A stretch of 64,000 nucleotides of DNA, from the NCBI GenBank assembly GCA_028375605.1, contig JAONGR010000003.1:1-64000 (forward strand), read 5' to 3'. Origin of the DNA: Arcobacteraceae bacterium (lineage in GTDB: Bacteria; Campylobacterota; Campylobacteria; Campylobacterales; Arcobacteraceae). Positions 8,596 to 17,297 of this stretch are shown piece after piece. Made by a program: the position numbers and the translations under genes. Each line of letters starts with the position of its first letter. The stretch's first letter is position 1. The notes under the pieces are model-generated. The model saw only the letters and a list, made by a program, of their open reading frames with translations, had not been told where the DNA came from and ran no database searches.

Positions 8596-9792
8596 TTAAT
8601 GGACACTTTTCTCTTTTAGTTTTGCTTCTTGTTTAGAAACTAATGCTTGTAAATCAATGATTTTAGATTGGAATTTCTCTTTTTCATTAATATAATCTTG
8701 AGCTTTTTTCATAGTTTCTAATTTTTTAATTTTTTCTTCAGTATCAATTTTTTGTTTTTGTTGTGTTAGCTTTACAATTTGTTCTTCATAATGAGTAATT
8801 TGTGTATTGAGAGTGATTACTTTTTGTTTCTCTTTAGCTAATGAACTCAAAATTACTTTTGTATCTTTACTACTAATAGATGAAGCTTTGATTTTTTCTA
8901 TTTCTTCCTCTAGTTCTTTGGCATTTTTTAATAAGACTGATTCTTTTGTTCTTTGTTGAATCATATTTTTTCTAACTCTTTGCATCGTTTGCTGTTTTTC
9001 TATCTCATCATCTGTTTGGTCTAAACATATATAAATGTATCCTTCTATATTGGAAGAGTATTCATTTTTAAGAGTTATGATAGTTGAATTCATATAAAAA
9101 GTGTTTCCTAGTTTTGAAGAAAATTTTAATTTTCCATTAAATGAATCATTTGAATCAATAAGCGCCAATGTGTCATTAAAAGTTTTTAGAATAGTATCTT
9201 TATGTAATATATTATCGATATGCATACCAATAAGTTCATCATGTGTGTATTGTGATAGTTCACATAATAAATCATTAACTTCTATTATATTCCCTTGTAA
9301 GTCCACTTTAAATATCGCAGTAATACCATTTATAATATCCATGTATTGAGTAATTTGTTTTGATTTCTCTTCTAATAAAGTTTTATTTTTCTCTATCATA
9401 CAAAAATTTGATATATTATCTAACAGATTAGAAGTGTTGATTGGTTTTAAAGCATAATGGGCTATTTTTAGTTTTATAGATTCCATTAGATAATCAGATT
9501 CTCCATGTGCTGTTGTAAATATTATTGGAATATCTTTATCTAATTCTCTAATCTCTTTAACCATTTCGATACCATTTTTATTTGGCATATTTATATCACT
9601 GATTACAAGATCAATTTTACTCTTTTTTTCTTGCGTATAATGTTTAAATTGCTCGATACCATTATCTCCATCATCACAAATAATAACTTCGGCAAAAACC
9701 TTTTTTAAAATATTAGATAAAGATGTTCTAATACTTTCATCATCTTCGACATATAGTACAGTTAGGGTTTGTAAAAATTCTTTATTAAACAT
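8596..9792 (-). CDS. Response regulator with PAS domain and long coiled coil
   Basis: A 398-residue signalling protein. Residues 8-125 form a receiver domain: acidic pocket in VEDDESI, phospho-acceptor Asp in ISDINMPNKNG, FTTAH, and the Lys of YALKPIN. Residues about 150-265 look like a PAS sensor domain (GNIIEVNDLLCELSQYT). The last 130 residues are almost continuous coiled coil. There is no DNA-binding, GGDEF, EAL or kinase output domain, so output probably runs through protein contacts. No histidine kinase is encoded nearby. It is convergent with the preceding gene, with only 9 nt between them. Confidence 0.8.
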   Translation of the reverse strand: MFNKEFLQTLTVLYVEDDESIRTSLSNILKKVFAEVIICDDGDNGIEQFKHYTQEKKSKIDLVISDINMPNKNGIEMVKEIRELDKDIPIIFTTAHGESDYLMESIKLKIAHYALKPINTSNLLDNISNFCMIEKNKTLLEEKSKQITQYMDIINGITAIFKVDLQGNIIEVNDLLCELSQYTHDELIGMHIDNILHKDTILKTFNDTLALIDSNDSFNGKLKFSSKLGNTFYMNSTIITLKNEYSSNIEGYIYICLDQTDDEIEKQQTMQRVRKNMIQQRTKESVLLKNAKELEEEIEKIKASSISSKDTKVILSSLAKEKQKVITLNTQITHYEEQIVKLTQQKQKIDTEEKIKKLETMKKAQDYINEKEKFQSKIIDLQALVSKQEAKLKEKSVH

Positions 9793-9875
9793 ATGTTATT
9801 ATATATTAATTTCCCTAAAAACTTTGTTTTAAAAATAAAACTTTGAAAAGCCTTAATTTAAGCTTCTTGTAAGAT

Positions 9876-9881
9876 TATAAC
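9876..9881 (+). promoter_or_regulatory. Candidate -10 element for rplM-rpsI
   Basis: TATAAC sits in the context GATTATAACGC, like the GATATAATCCGC context seen before rpsJ in this window. No -35 box is visible at the right spacing. It lies 43 nt before the rplM start. Confidence 0.4.
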
Positions 9882-9923
9882 GCTATTATTCCGAACTTAT
9901 TTTTAAGAAAGGATATATTTCAA

Positions 9924-10343
9924 ATGAAATTTACACAAAGCTTACATCAAGTTGATGTTAAAAAAGACTGGATTGTTATTGATGCTACTGATAGAATCTT
10001 CGGTAGACTTATGACAGAAGTTGCAACTATTTTAAGAGGTAAAAACAAACCTAATTTTACTCCTAATATTGATTGTGGAGATAATGTAGTTATTATCAAT
10101 GCTAGTAAAGTTAAATTTACTGGTGCTAAATTAGCAGATAAAAACTATTATACTCACTCAGGACATTTTGGTTCTACTAAGACTCACAAGATGGCTGATA
10201 TGTTAGAAAACAACCCTGAGAGATTGTTTAAATTAGCAGCAAGAGGTATGTTACCTAAAACTAAATTAGGTGCTAAAATACTTAAAAACTTAAAAGTTTA
10301 TGATAGTGCAGAGCACCCTCATACAGCGCAAGTACAAGGATAA
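9924..10343 (+). CDS. rplM: 50S ribosomal protein L13
   Basis: L13 is an early-assembly protein of the large subunit. The 139-residue sequence has the family features WIVIDATDRIFGRL near the start, LRGKNKPNFTPNIDCGD, and the late AARGMLPKTKLG. A strong AAAGGA ribosome site precedes the start. rpsI follows 3 nt downstream, the usual bacterial L13-S9 pairing. Confidence 0.98.
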   Translation: MKFTQSLHQVDVKKDWIVIDATDRIFGRLMTEVATILRGKNKPNFTPNIDCGDNVVIINASKVKFTGAKLADKNYYTHSGHFGSTKTHKMADMLENNPERLFKLAARGMLPKTKLGAKILKNLKVYDSAEHPHTAQVQG

Positions 10344-10346
10344 TCG

Positions 10347-10736
10347 ATGGCAAAAGTATATGCAACAGGAAGAAGAAAGACAGCAATAGCTAAAGTATGG
10401 TTAGAAGTTGGAACAGGTGAAATTACAGTTAATGGTGAAGCATTAAACGTATGGCTTGGTGGACACGAAGCTCTTAAAAAAAGAGTTAGACAACCATTAG
10501 AAGTTTCTAAACAATTAGAATCTGTAAATATCGTTGCTAAAACATTAGGTGGTGGATATTCTGCTCAAGCTGATGCTTTAAGACATGGTATTTCAAGAGC
10601 TTTAGTTGCTTATGATGAGCAATTCAGAGCAATTATTAAACCTCATGGTTTACTTACTAGAGACGCGAGAGTTGTTGAAAGAAAGAAGCCAGGTCGAAGA
10701 AAAGCGAGAAGATCTCCTCAATTTTCAAAAAGATAA
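10347..10736 (+). CDS. rpsI: 30S ribosomal protein S9
   Basis: S9 reaches the P-site tRNA with its basic C-terminal tail. The 129-residue protein begins [14 protein letters not shown] and ends in the Arg/Lys-rich tail [13 protein letters not shown], the family hallmark. It is co-transcribed with rplM, and a strong hairpin terminator lies 24 nt after its stop. Confidence 0.98.
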   Translation: MAKVYATGRRKTAIAKVWLEVGTGEITVNGEALNVWLGGHEALKKRVRQPLEVSKQLESVNIVAKTLGGGYSAQADALRHGISRALVAYDEQFRAIIKPHGLLTRDARVVERKKPGRRKARRSPQFSKR

Positions 10737-10760
10737 TCGGTACTTTTACCAATTTTCTTC

Positions 10761-10797
10761 AAAGGTCAAAAAGATTTATCTTTTTGACCTTTTTTTA
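10761..10797 (+). terminator. Rho-independent terminator after rplM-rpsI
   Basis: Perfect 15-bp inverted repeat: AAAGGTCAAAAAGAT (10761-10775) and its complement at 10778-10792, running into a T tract. It ends the rplM-rpsI transcript. Confidence 0.9.
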
Positions 10798-10815
10798 TGC
10801 CCAAAATTTAGTCTC

Positions 10816-10844
10816 TTGACAAATCTATATAAAACATATATAAT
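10816..10844 (+). promoter_or_regulatory. Perfect-consensus sigma-70 promoter
   Basis: TTGACA at 10816-10821 and TATAAT at 10839-10844 are separated by exactly 17 bp, the ideal housekeeping promoter. The likely start site is near 10851, giving a leader of about 43 nt for the 82-residue gene at 10894. Such a -35 box is unusual in this lineage. Confidence 0.85.
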
Positions 10845-10893
10845 ACCCATATAATATTACTAAAATATAAAATTATAGTCAAAAGGAGATAAC

Positions 10894-11142
10894 ATGACTA
10901 CACAAATTTTAAATAATGAAAAAATATCAAATATTGATAAGTTGAAAAAAAAATTCAATATTTTTAGAGCAATTATCATTAAAAGTGAACAAGAGATACG
11001 CTCTGTAGAATTCATGACTAAAAACGGTGTATTTAGAGGTTTTGGAAAAAGTACAAAAGAAGCATATAAAAATGCGAAAAAAGTTATAAAGAACTATTAT
11101 AAAAATGAGAAAAATACTCAGGCTTTTAGATACGAATATTAG
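10894..11142 (+). CDS. Small orphan protein of unknown function
   Basis: An 82-residue protein that I do not recognise. It is basic, with no signal peptide or membrane helix. The middle (VEFMTKNGVFRGFGKSTKEA) followed by an alanine/lysine helix (YKNAKKVIKNYYKN) is loosely like the end of a double-stranded RNA-binding fold, but the match is too weak to assign. Expression signals are very strong: a perfect TTGACA-17-TATAAT promoter and an AAAGGAGA ribosome site 5-6 nt before ATG. It is a single-gene unit between the rpsI terminator and a solute-binding protein gene. Confidence 0.7.
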   Translation: MTTQILNNEKISNIDKLKKKFNIFRAIIIKSEQEIRSVEFMTKNGVFRGFGKSTKEAYKNAKKVIKNYYKNEKNTQAFRYEY

Positions 11143-11157
11143 TTAAGTTAAAAATTA

Positions 11158-11187
11158 AGGGATAGAGTAAGTTACAAATCTATCTCT
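11158..11187 (+). terminator. Candidate weak terminator after the 82-residue gene
   Basis: A 9-bp stem (AGGGATAGA with TCTATCTCT, one G-U pair) encloses a 12-nt loop and is followed by an AT-rich tract with a short T run. The U tract is poor, so termination may be partial. Confidence 0.4.
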
Positions 11188-11212
11188 TATATATTTTTAT
11201 ATACAATTGCCT

Positions 11213-12718
11213 ATGAAAAATATATTTTTAATATGCATGCTATTCATTAGTACATATTCTTCAACACTTAACTTAAGTTTCTCTTCAAACCCTAGTAGAA
11301 TCAATCCTATTTTATCATCCGATAGTGCAAGTAGCGAAATAGAATCATGGATTTTTAATGGTTTATTAACTTATGATAAAGATGGTAAAATTATCGTAGA
11401 TTTAGCAACTTCACATAAATTTATCGATGATGTTACGTTAGAAATAAAATTAAAAAAAAATGTTTTATGGCATGATGGAGTAGAATTTACAGCTGATGAT
11501 GTTTTATATACATATGAGGCTATTCATAATCCCAAAATATATAGTCCACGAACATCTAATTATAAAAAAGTCTTATCTATTGTGGCTAAAGATAAATATA
11601 CACTACTTATAAAATATAAAGAACCCTATTTTAAAGCTTTAGAAATATGGATGGTTGATATTATTCCAAAACATATTTTTGAAAATGAAAAAGATTTAAT
11701 GACAAGTGCGTTTAATAAAAAACCAATAGGCACTGGTCCTTATAAATTAAAAGAGCTAAAATTATCACAAGATATTGTTTTGACTGTAAATAAGAACTAT
11801 TTTGGAAAAGTTCCTAAAATAGATAAAATTAGATATAAGTTTGTCCCGGATCCTACAACATCTTTTTATATGCTCAAACAGCAACAGCTCGATATAGGCT
11901 CATTAACTCCTATACAAGTAGATAGACAACTTGATGCAGAGTTTAATAATTCGTTTAATATATATGAAAAACAAAGTTTTTCATATGGGTATTTAGGATT
12001 TAACTTAAAAAATAAAAAGTTTGAAAATAAAGAGATACGACAAGCTATAAGTCTGGCGATAGATAGACAAGAGATTATAGATATTTTATATTTTGGACAT
12101 GCAAAGATATGTAATGGTCCTTTTCTTCCTGGAACTTTTGCTTATAATAGTAATGTTCCAATACCTTTACTAGATATTGAAAAATCCAAAAAGATTCTTA
12201 AAAAACTAGGATATGATAAAAATAATCCATTTGAATTTGAAGTAATTACAAGCGCAAATAATTCGACAAGAATTTATTTAGCCCAAATTATGCAGTATCA
12301 GTTAGAAAAAGTAGATATAAAAATGAAGATTCGAGTGATGGAATGGCAAGCATTTTTAAATACTGTTGTCCATCCCCGAAACTTTGAAAGTGTGATTCTG
12401 GGTTGGTCATTGGCTTTAATGCCAAGTGCTAGATCAATTTGGCATAGTTCTAGTGACAAAAAAGGTGGTTTCAATTTTGCTGGGTATTCTAATAAAAAAG
12501 TTGATGCTTTAATTGAAAAAGGGGAAGTCACAGTAAATAGAGATGATTTAAGTAAAATTTATAAAGAAATTTATAAAGAGATATCTTCTGACTTACCATA
12601 CTTATTTTTATATATACCAAATAGTATAACGGCAGTAAATAAAAATATAAAAAATGTATCTCCAGCTTTAGTAGGGATTACTCATAATCAAGAAGAATGG
12701 ATAAAAATAAAGGAATAA
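11213..12718 (+). CDS. Peptide/oligopeptide-type ABC transporter substrate-binding protein
   Basis: A 501-residue family 5 solute-binding protein (DppA/OppA-like). A hydrophobic signal peptide (IFLICMLFISTYSS) is followed by FNGLLTYDKDGKI, the conserved block VLWHDGVEFTADDVLYTYEAI and the GTGPYKL motif. Such proteins capture peptides, nickel chelates or similar ligands in the periplasm and hand them to an ABC permease. No permease or ATPase gene is adjacent, so it is an orphan receptor here. The ATG at 11213 is preferred over an in-frame TTG at 11207; no clear Shine-Dalgarno is visible for either. Confidence 0.88.
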   Translation: MKNIFLICMLFISTYSSTLNLSFSSNPSRINPILSSDSASSEIESWIFNGLLTYDKDGKIIVDLATSHKFIDDVTLEIKLKKNVLWHDGVEFTADDVLYTYEAIHNPKIYSPRTSNYKKVLSIVAKDKYTLLIKYKEPYFKALEIWMVDIIPKHIFENEKDLMTSAFNKKPIGTGPYKLKELKLSQDIVLTVNKNYFGKVPKIDKIRYKFVPDPTTSFYMLKQQQLDIGSLTPIQVDRQLDAEFNNSFNIYEKQSFSYGYLGFNLKNKKFENKEIRQAISLAIDRQEIIDILYFGHAKICNGPFLPGTFAYNSNVPIPLLDIEKSKKILKKLGYDKNNPFEFEVITSANNSTRIYLAQIMQYQLEKVDIKMKIRVMEWQAFLNTVVHPRNFESVILGWSLALMPSARSIWHSSSDKKGGFNFAGYSNKKVDALIEKGEVTVNRDDLSKIYKEIYKEISSDLPYLFLYIPNSITAVNKNIKNVSPALVGITHNQEEWIKIKE

Positions 12719-12720
12719 AA

Positions 12721-13380
12721 GTGAAAGAAAATAAGAAGATAACGATATTATTTGATTTAGATGGGACACTAATAGATAGTACAGATGCAATAGTAGGATG
12801 TTTTTATCACTCATTTAAAGAATTAAATTTTAATTTTAAAGGCGATGTTGAGGATATTAAAAATGAGATAGGATATCCTTTGGATATTATGTATAAAACT
12901 TTAGGTGTTCCAAAAGAAAATATAAAAGATTTTGTAGCTTCATATAAAAATGAATACAGAAAAGTATCAGAAGCTAAAACAACTCTTTTACCAGATGCTT
13001 ATGAGGCTGTAAAATTGGCATCAACATTTGCACATCTTGGAATAGTGACAACAAAAACAACTTTATACACTATTCCTTTATTAAAAAACTTTAAAATATT
13101 TGATTTTTTTGAAACTATCATTGGAAGACAAGAAGTAACAAATCCGAAACCACATCCAGAACCTATACTAAAAGCGATGGAAAATCTTAACATTACATCA
13201 GATGATACTATTTATATGATAGGTGACACAAAACTAGATCTTATTGCTGCAAAAGATGCGGGAGTAGAAAGTATTGGAGTACTCTGTGGATATGGTAAAA
13301 AAGAAGATTTACAATGTTATACTGAAGATATTTTTGAAGATGCGTTAAGTTCAGTACAATTTATCCAAAATAATCATTAG
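12721..13380 (+). CDS. HAD-family phosphatase, phosphoglycolate phosphatase-like
   Basis: A haloacid dehalogenase hydrolase of the Gph/PGMB type. The nucleophile motif FDLDGTLIDS begins at residue 10, motif II (VTTKTT) and motif III Lys (KPHPEP region), and motif IV MIGDTKLDLIAA are all present, with a helical cap between. It probably dephosphorylates a small phosphometabolite; phosphoglycolate is a guess. The GTG at 12721 has a good AAAGGA site; an upstream ATG at 12697 would overlap the preceding gene and add eight residues. Likely co-transcribed with the binding protein and bioF. Confidence 0.85.
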   Translation: MKENKKITILFDLDGTLIDSTDAIVGCFYHSFKELNFNFKGDVEDIKNEIGYPLDIMYKTLGVPKENIKDFVASYKNEYRKVSEAKTTLLPDAYEAVKLASTFAHLGIVTTKTTLYTIPLLKNFKIFDFFETIIGRQEVTNPKPHPEPILKAMENLNITSDDTIYMIGDTKLDLIAAKDAGVESIGVLCGYGKKEDLQCYTEDIFEDALSSVQFIQNNH

Positions 13381-13398
13381 ACTAAAGATTTAAAAAAT

Positions 13399-14493
13399 AT
13401 GAACTATTATGAAAAAGAACTCAATATTATAGAAAAATCAAATAGATTACGACAAAGAAAGATATTTGATAAAAACCTCATTGACTTAGCTTCAAATGAT
13501 TATTTAGGCTTAAGTGTTAAAAAAAACTTATTAAAAAAAACATACAAAAGACTCAAGAAAGAAAAATCATTTTCTCCAAAATCATCCATGCTAGTGAATG
13601 GCTATTCTAAAATACATCAAAAATTTGAAATGAAACTTTGTAAACTCAATAAATTTGAATCTGGAATTACTGTCGGAAGTGGTTTTTTAGCAAATATAGC
13701 TTTGATTGAGAGTTTGATAAGAACAAAAGATGTATTATTTATAGATGAAGAGTATCATGCCAGTGGCATGCTAGCAACAAAACTTGTACAAGGTGAAGTT
13801 GTAGTCTTTAAACACAATGATACTGAAGATTTAAAAAATAAGCTTGATAGTTTATCTTATACTCCAAATAGAATCATCATAGCTATTGAAGGTGTTTATT
13901 CTATGGCTGGAGATGTAGCGCCTAAAGAATTTAATGATATTGCAACAACATATAATGCCATTTTATTAGTAGATGAAGCCCATAGTTCGGGAGTAATAGG
14001 AAAAAATCTTTTAGGTTGGTTTGATTATCATGATATACAACCACAAGCAAATCATATCAAGATGGGTACACTTGGAAAAGCATACGGAAGTTATGGTGCA
14101 TATATTTTATCTTCGCATAATATTATTTCATTTTTAGAGAATAGGGCAAAATCTATTATATACACAACGGCACCTTCATTGTTTGATATAGCATTAGCGT
14201 ATACAAATTTAAAATATCTTCAAAAACATAAAAAGAAAATAAAACAAAAAATACAAAGAAATCAAAAGATAGTAAAAAAATATCTAGATATAGATGCAAA
14301 ATCTTTAATAGTTCCTATAGAAATAGGTGACAATAAAAAAGTGATAGATATACAAAAAAAACTTATAGAAAAAGGGTATTTAGTAGGAGCGATTCGTCAG
14401 CCAACCGTAAAAAAAGCTATTATAAGAATGATTATAAAATTGGATATAAAAAAGAAAGATTTAAAAGAAGTTGTAAGATACCTAAAAAATTAG
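13399..14493 (+). CDS. bioF: 8-amino-7-oxononanoate synthase (biotin synthesis)
   Basis: A pyridoxal-phosphate enzyme of the alpha-oxoamine synthase family that condenses pimeloyl-ACP or -CoA with L-alanine. Visible motifs are LASNDYLGL near the start, VDEAHSSGVIG (PLP-binding Asp and His), and GTLGKAYGSYGAY with the Schiff-base Lys. At 364 residues it is about 20 shorter than E. coli BioF. No other bio genes are in the window. The last codons form part of a terminator hairpin shared with the convergent uraA. Confidence 0.88.
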   Translation: MNYYEKELNIIEKSNRLRQRKIFDKNLIDLASNDYLGLSVKKNLLKKTYKRLKKEKSFSPKSSMLVNGYSKIHQKFEMKLCKLNKFESGITVGSGFLANIALIESLIRTKDVLFIDEEYHASGMLATKLVQGEVVVFKHNDTEDLKNKLDSLSYTPNRIIIAIEGVYSMAGDVAPKEFNDIATTYNAILLVDEAHSSGVIGKNLLGWFDYHDIQPQANHIKMGTLGKAYGSYGAYILSSHNIISFLENRAKSIIYTTAPSLFDIALAYTNLKYLQKHKKKIKQKIQRNQKIVKKYLDIDAKSLIVPIEIGDNKKVIDIQKKLIEKGYLVGAIRQPTVKKAIIRMIIKLDIKKKDLKEVVRYLKN

Positions 14494-14507
14494 GTATCTT
14501 TTCTTTA
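14475..14507. terminator. Bidirectional terminator embedded in bioF/uraA ends
   Basis: An 11-bp perfect stem, AAGATACCTAA (14475-14485) and TTAGGTATCTT (14490-14500) with an AAAA loop, followed by TTCTTT. It contains the last bioF codons and its TAG stop, and lies 4 nt from the uraA stop on the other strand. Confidence 0.75.
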
Positions 14508-15749
14508 CTCTTCTTCTTTTTTCACTTGTGGTAAAATAAGATTTAAAAAAATTCCCATAATAGCCCCAAGTCCAATACCAGAGAAAGATACAGCACCAAA
14601 ATTAAAAGTCATACCACCTATTGCAAAAACTAAAATAACAGAAACAATAACCATATTTCTAGTACACGATAGATCAACTTTTTCTTTGATCAATGTTGAC
14701 ATCCCAACAGAAGCGATGATACCAAAAAGTAATAACATAATTCCACCCATAACAGGCACTGGAATAGTAGATAAAAATCCACCAATTTTTCCAACAAATG
14801 CTAATATGATTGCAAAAATTGCAGCCCATGTCATAATTGCTGGGTTAAATGCTTTTGTAATAGACACAGCACCTGTAACTTCTGAATAAGTAGTATTAGG
14901 AGGTCCTCCAAAACAAGAAGCAATAGATGTTGCTATTCCATCACCTAGAAGAGTGTTTTTTAAACCAGGTTCTTTTAAATAATCTTTTTTAGTAACATTT
15001 GAAATAGCCAACATATCCCCTATATGTTCAATTGCAGGTGCAATTGCAATAGGTAAAATAAAGATAATAGCTTCCCAATGAAAAACAGGAGCTACAAAAT
15101 CAGGAACTGCAAACCATGCTGCTTTTTCAATAGAAGAAAAATCCACTACACCATACATAAGTGCTATTGCATAACCTCCAATAATACCAAATAAAATAGG
15201 AATCAGTTTAAAAATGCCTTTACCAAGTAGTGAAGTAAATACAGTAATAGTTAAAGCAATCATAGAGATAATTAAAGCTTGCTCTATTGGTACTAACTGA
15301 ATAGAACCATCTCCTGTTTTTCCCATTGCCATATTAACTGCAACTGGAGCTAGAATCAAACCTATAGAGATAATAACAGGACCCACTACAACTGCAGGAA
15401 GTAATTTATGTAAAAAATCACTTCCCTTAAATCGAATTATAAAACTCAATATAATATAAAAAAATCCAGCAGCTACTAGACCAGACATAGTTGCAGCCAC
15501 TCCCCATTGTGCTACACCATAAGAAATAGGTGCTATAAATGCAAAGGAAGAAGCTAAAAATATAGGGGGAACTGCTTTTTTATTTATAAACTGAAATGCC
15601 AATGTCCCAACACCTGCTGTGAATAATGCAACACTAGGATTTAATCCTGTTAAAATTGGCACTAGCACAAGTGCACCAAATGCTACAAATAAAAACTGCA
15701 GACCTACTATCGAATCTTTTAATCGAAAATTATATTGTGTTTTTTCCAT
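14505..15749 (-). CDS. uraA: Uracil-xanthine permease
   Basis: A 414-residue nucleobase/cation symporter-2 family protein with about 12-14 membrane helices. The signature region around EHIGDMLAIS and the following GDGIATSIASCFGGPPNTTYSE is characteristic of uracil/xanthine permeases. It imports uracil by proton symport. The divergent neighbour upp converts uracil to UMP, which supports uracil as substrate. Confidence 0.93.
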   Translation of the reverse strand: MEKTQYNFRLKDSIVGLQFLFVAFGALVLVPILTGLNPSVALFTAGVGTLAFQFINKKAVPPIFLASSFAFIAPISYGVAQWGVAATMSGLVAAGFFYIILSFIIRFKGSDFLHKLLPAVVVGPVIISIGLILAPVAVNMAMGKTGDGSIQLVPIEQALIISMIALTITVFTSLLGKGIFKLIPILFGIIGGYAIALMYGVVDFSSIEKAAWFAVPDFVAPVFHWEAIIFILPIAIAPAIEHIGDMLAISNVTKKDYLKEPGLKNTLLGDGIATSIASCFGGPPNTTYSEVTGAVSITKAFNPAIMTWAAIFAIILAFVGKIGGFLSTIPVPVMGGIMLLLFGIIASVGMSTLIKEKVDLSCTRNMVIVSVILVFAIGGMTFNFGAVSFSGIGLGAIMGIFLNLILPQVKKEEE

Positions 15750-15833
15750 TGAAACCCTTTTTTACATTATACAATATCTATAAGAATATTTGGCTATATT
15801 ATACTACAATATAAAAAAGAATAGGACAAATAA

Positions 15834-16457
15834 ATGTATAAAGAAAGTACAAATGTTGTAGTAAAACATCTGATTAATAGATTAAGAGATGTTCACACAA
15901 CCTCAAATGAATTTAGAATGACAATAGAAGAGATAGCAAGGATTTTAGTATCTGAAGCATTATGTGATTATCCAACAGTAACTCAAACAGTTAAAACATG
16001 GCAAGGTTCAGTAGATGTTCAGATGTTAGAGGTACAAAAGTTAGTTTTAGTTCCAATTTTACGAGCAGGGGAGCCTATGCTTACTGGAATATTAAGAACT
16101 TTACCTTATGCAAAAAGTGGGTTTTTAGCTATGAAAAGAGATGAAGAAACTGCAGAATCAAAACTTTTTTATGAAAATATTCCAAATCTTGAAGAAAGAA
16201 CTGTATTATTACTTGATCCCATGATTGCTACTGGTGGATCACTTATTGATGGTATCGAATATTTAAAAAGTAAAGGTGCTAAAAGAATTATATCTTTAAA
16301 CCTTTTAGGTGCACCAGAGGGAATTAAAAATGTTCAAGATGCACATCCTGATGTAGATATTTTTATTGCTCAAGTTGATGAGAGACTAGATGAAAATAAT
16401 TATATACGACCAGGACTTGGTGACGCGGGAGATAGAGCATTTAATACAAATGACTAG
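15834..16457 (+). CDS. upp: Uracil phosphoribosyltransferase
   Basis: Upp makes UMP from uracil and PRPP in pyrimidine salvage. The 207-residue protein has the VPILRAGEPML segment and the PRPP-binding loop LDPMIATGGSLIDG, and ends near YIRPGLGDAGDRAFNT, the uracil-binding tail. It is transcribed away from uraA across an 84-nt gap containing TATATT/TATACT-like -10 elements, so the two salvage genes may share control. Confidence 0.97.
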   Translation: MYKESTNVVVKHLINRLRDVHTTSNEFRMTIEEIARILVSEALCDYPTVTQTVKTWQGSVDVQMLEVQKLVLVPILRAGEPMLTGILRTLPYAKSGFLAMKRDEETAESKLFYENIPNLEERTVLLLDPMIATGGSLIDGIEYLKSKGAKRIISLNLLGAPEGIKNVQDAHPDVDIFIAQVDERLDENNYIRPGLGDAGDRAFNTND

Positions 16458-16462
16458 TTAGA

Positions 16463-16508
16463 TATGGATATTTCCCAAACTACTAGGGGTATATCCATAA
16501 AACTTTTT
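16463..16508 (+). terminator. Terminator after upp
   Basis: TATGGATAT (16463-16471) pairs with ATATCCATA (16491-16499), extended by CCC/GGG inside, then AAAACTTTTT. It separates upp from the convergent regulator gene. Confidence 0.65.
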
Positions 16509-17199
16509 AAAAACTTTTATCATGTATGAGTTCTTTAGTTTTGTTTATTTTTTTGATTTGGATGTATTGATTTGGTGTTATTCCTATATATCTTTTAAAT
16601 TCTTTTAAAAAATGATATTTTGATATTCCTATTTGAGATGAAATATTTTCTAAAGATAGATTATCATTTATATCACTATCATTTATATATTCAAGCGCTC
16701 TATTTAAATCTTTTTTACTGCAAGTTATGTTTGGAGTATTGAGACTATTAAATGATGAATGATATTTTAAAATGTATTCAAAAAAACTTATAATCACTGT
16801 ATCTATTTCTAGTTTATTTATATTTTCATTTTCTAAAGTTCTAAAAAATACCTGAAACAGTTCAATTGCTTTTATATCTGTAATAGTAGACTTAAAAATG
16901 ATAGTATTTATAGTGTCATTTTGAAGTATATCTTTTGCAATACTATTTACGAGCGTAGTTGTTGGCATAATATTTAAATATGCCCAAGAACTATTTTGTG
17001 TAGTATGAAATTCGTAAGGGTTTACGACTTGGATTATTCCAGAATTGAGATTATAATTGTTTTTTTCATTTTCATACCTATGAATCCCATCGTATATTAA
17101 ACTCAAAGAATATTCTTCATGAAAATGTTTCGGGATAGAAATATTAGTAAATTTATTATTTATATAAGATACATTTTGTTTTAGTTCCAATATTTCCAT
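16507..17199 (-). CDS. AraC-family transcriptional regulator with cupin sensor
   Basis: A 230-residue regulator. The N-terminus is cupin-like (HFHEEYSLSLIYDGIHRYE, PYEFHTTQ), a small-ligand sensing fold. The C-terminal 100 residues have two helix-turn-helix units: LENISSQIGISKYHFLKEFK, then GITPNQYIQIKKI. The second helix region appears clipped, as the protein ends soon after, which is short for the family. It is divergent from a drug-efflux-type transporter gene 98 nt away, which it probably controls. Confidence 0.85.
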   Translation of the reverse strand: MEILELKQNVSYINNKFTNISIPKHFHEEYSLSLIYDGIHRYENEKNNYNLNSGIIQVVNPYEFHTTQNSSWAYLNIMPTTTLVNSIAKDILQNDTINTIIFKSTITDIKAIELFQVFFRTLENENINKLEIDTVIISFFEYILKYHSSFNSLNTPNITCSKKDLNRALEYINDSDINDNLSLENISSQIGISKYHFLKEFKRYIGITPNQYIQIKKINKTKELIHDKSF

Positions 17200-17297
17200 C
17201 CTTTTTATAATATTGTTATTTCATAATTTGAAAAAGAACAATATTTTACTATATTTACTTATAAAATCAAGATACTATCTAAATAAAAAAGAGTTAC

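Noticed and set aside
10606-10854. 82-codon frame overlapping the rpsI end and its terminator
   Set aside because: It is a shadow frame of rpsI that runs through a strong terminator hairpin.
10894-11142. Assignment of the 82-residue protein as a double-stranded RNA-binding protein
   Set aside because: Only a loose pattern in the second half; key family residues cannot be aligned with confidence.
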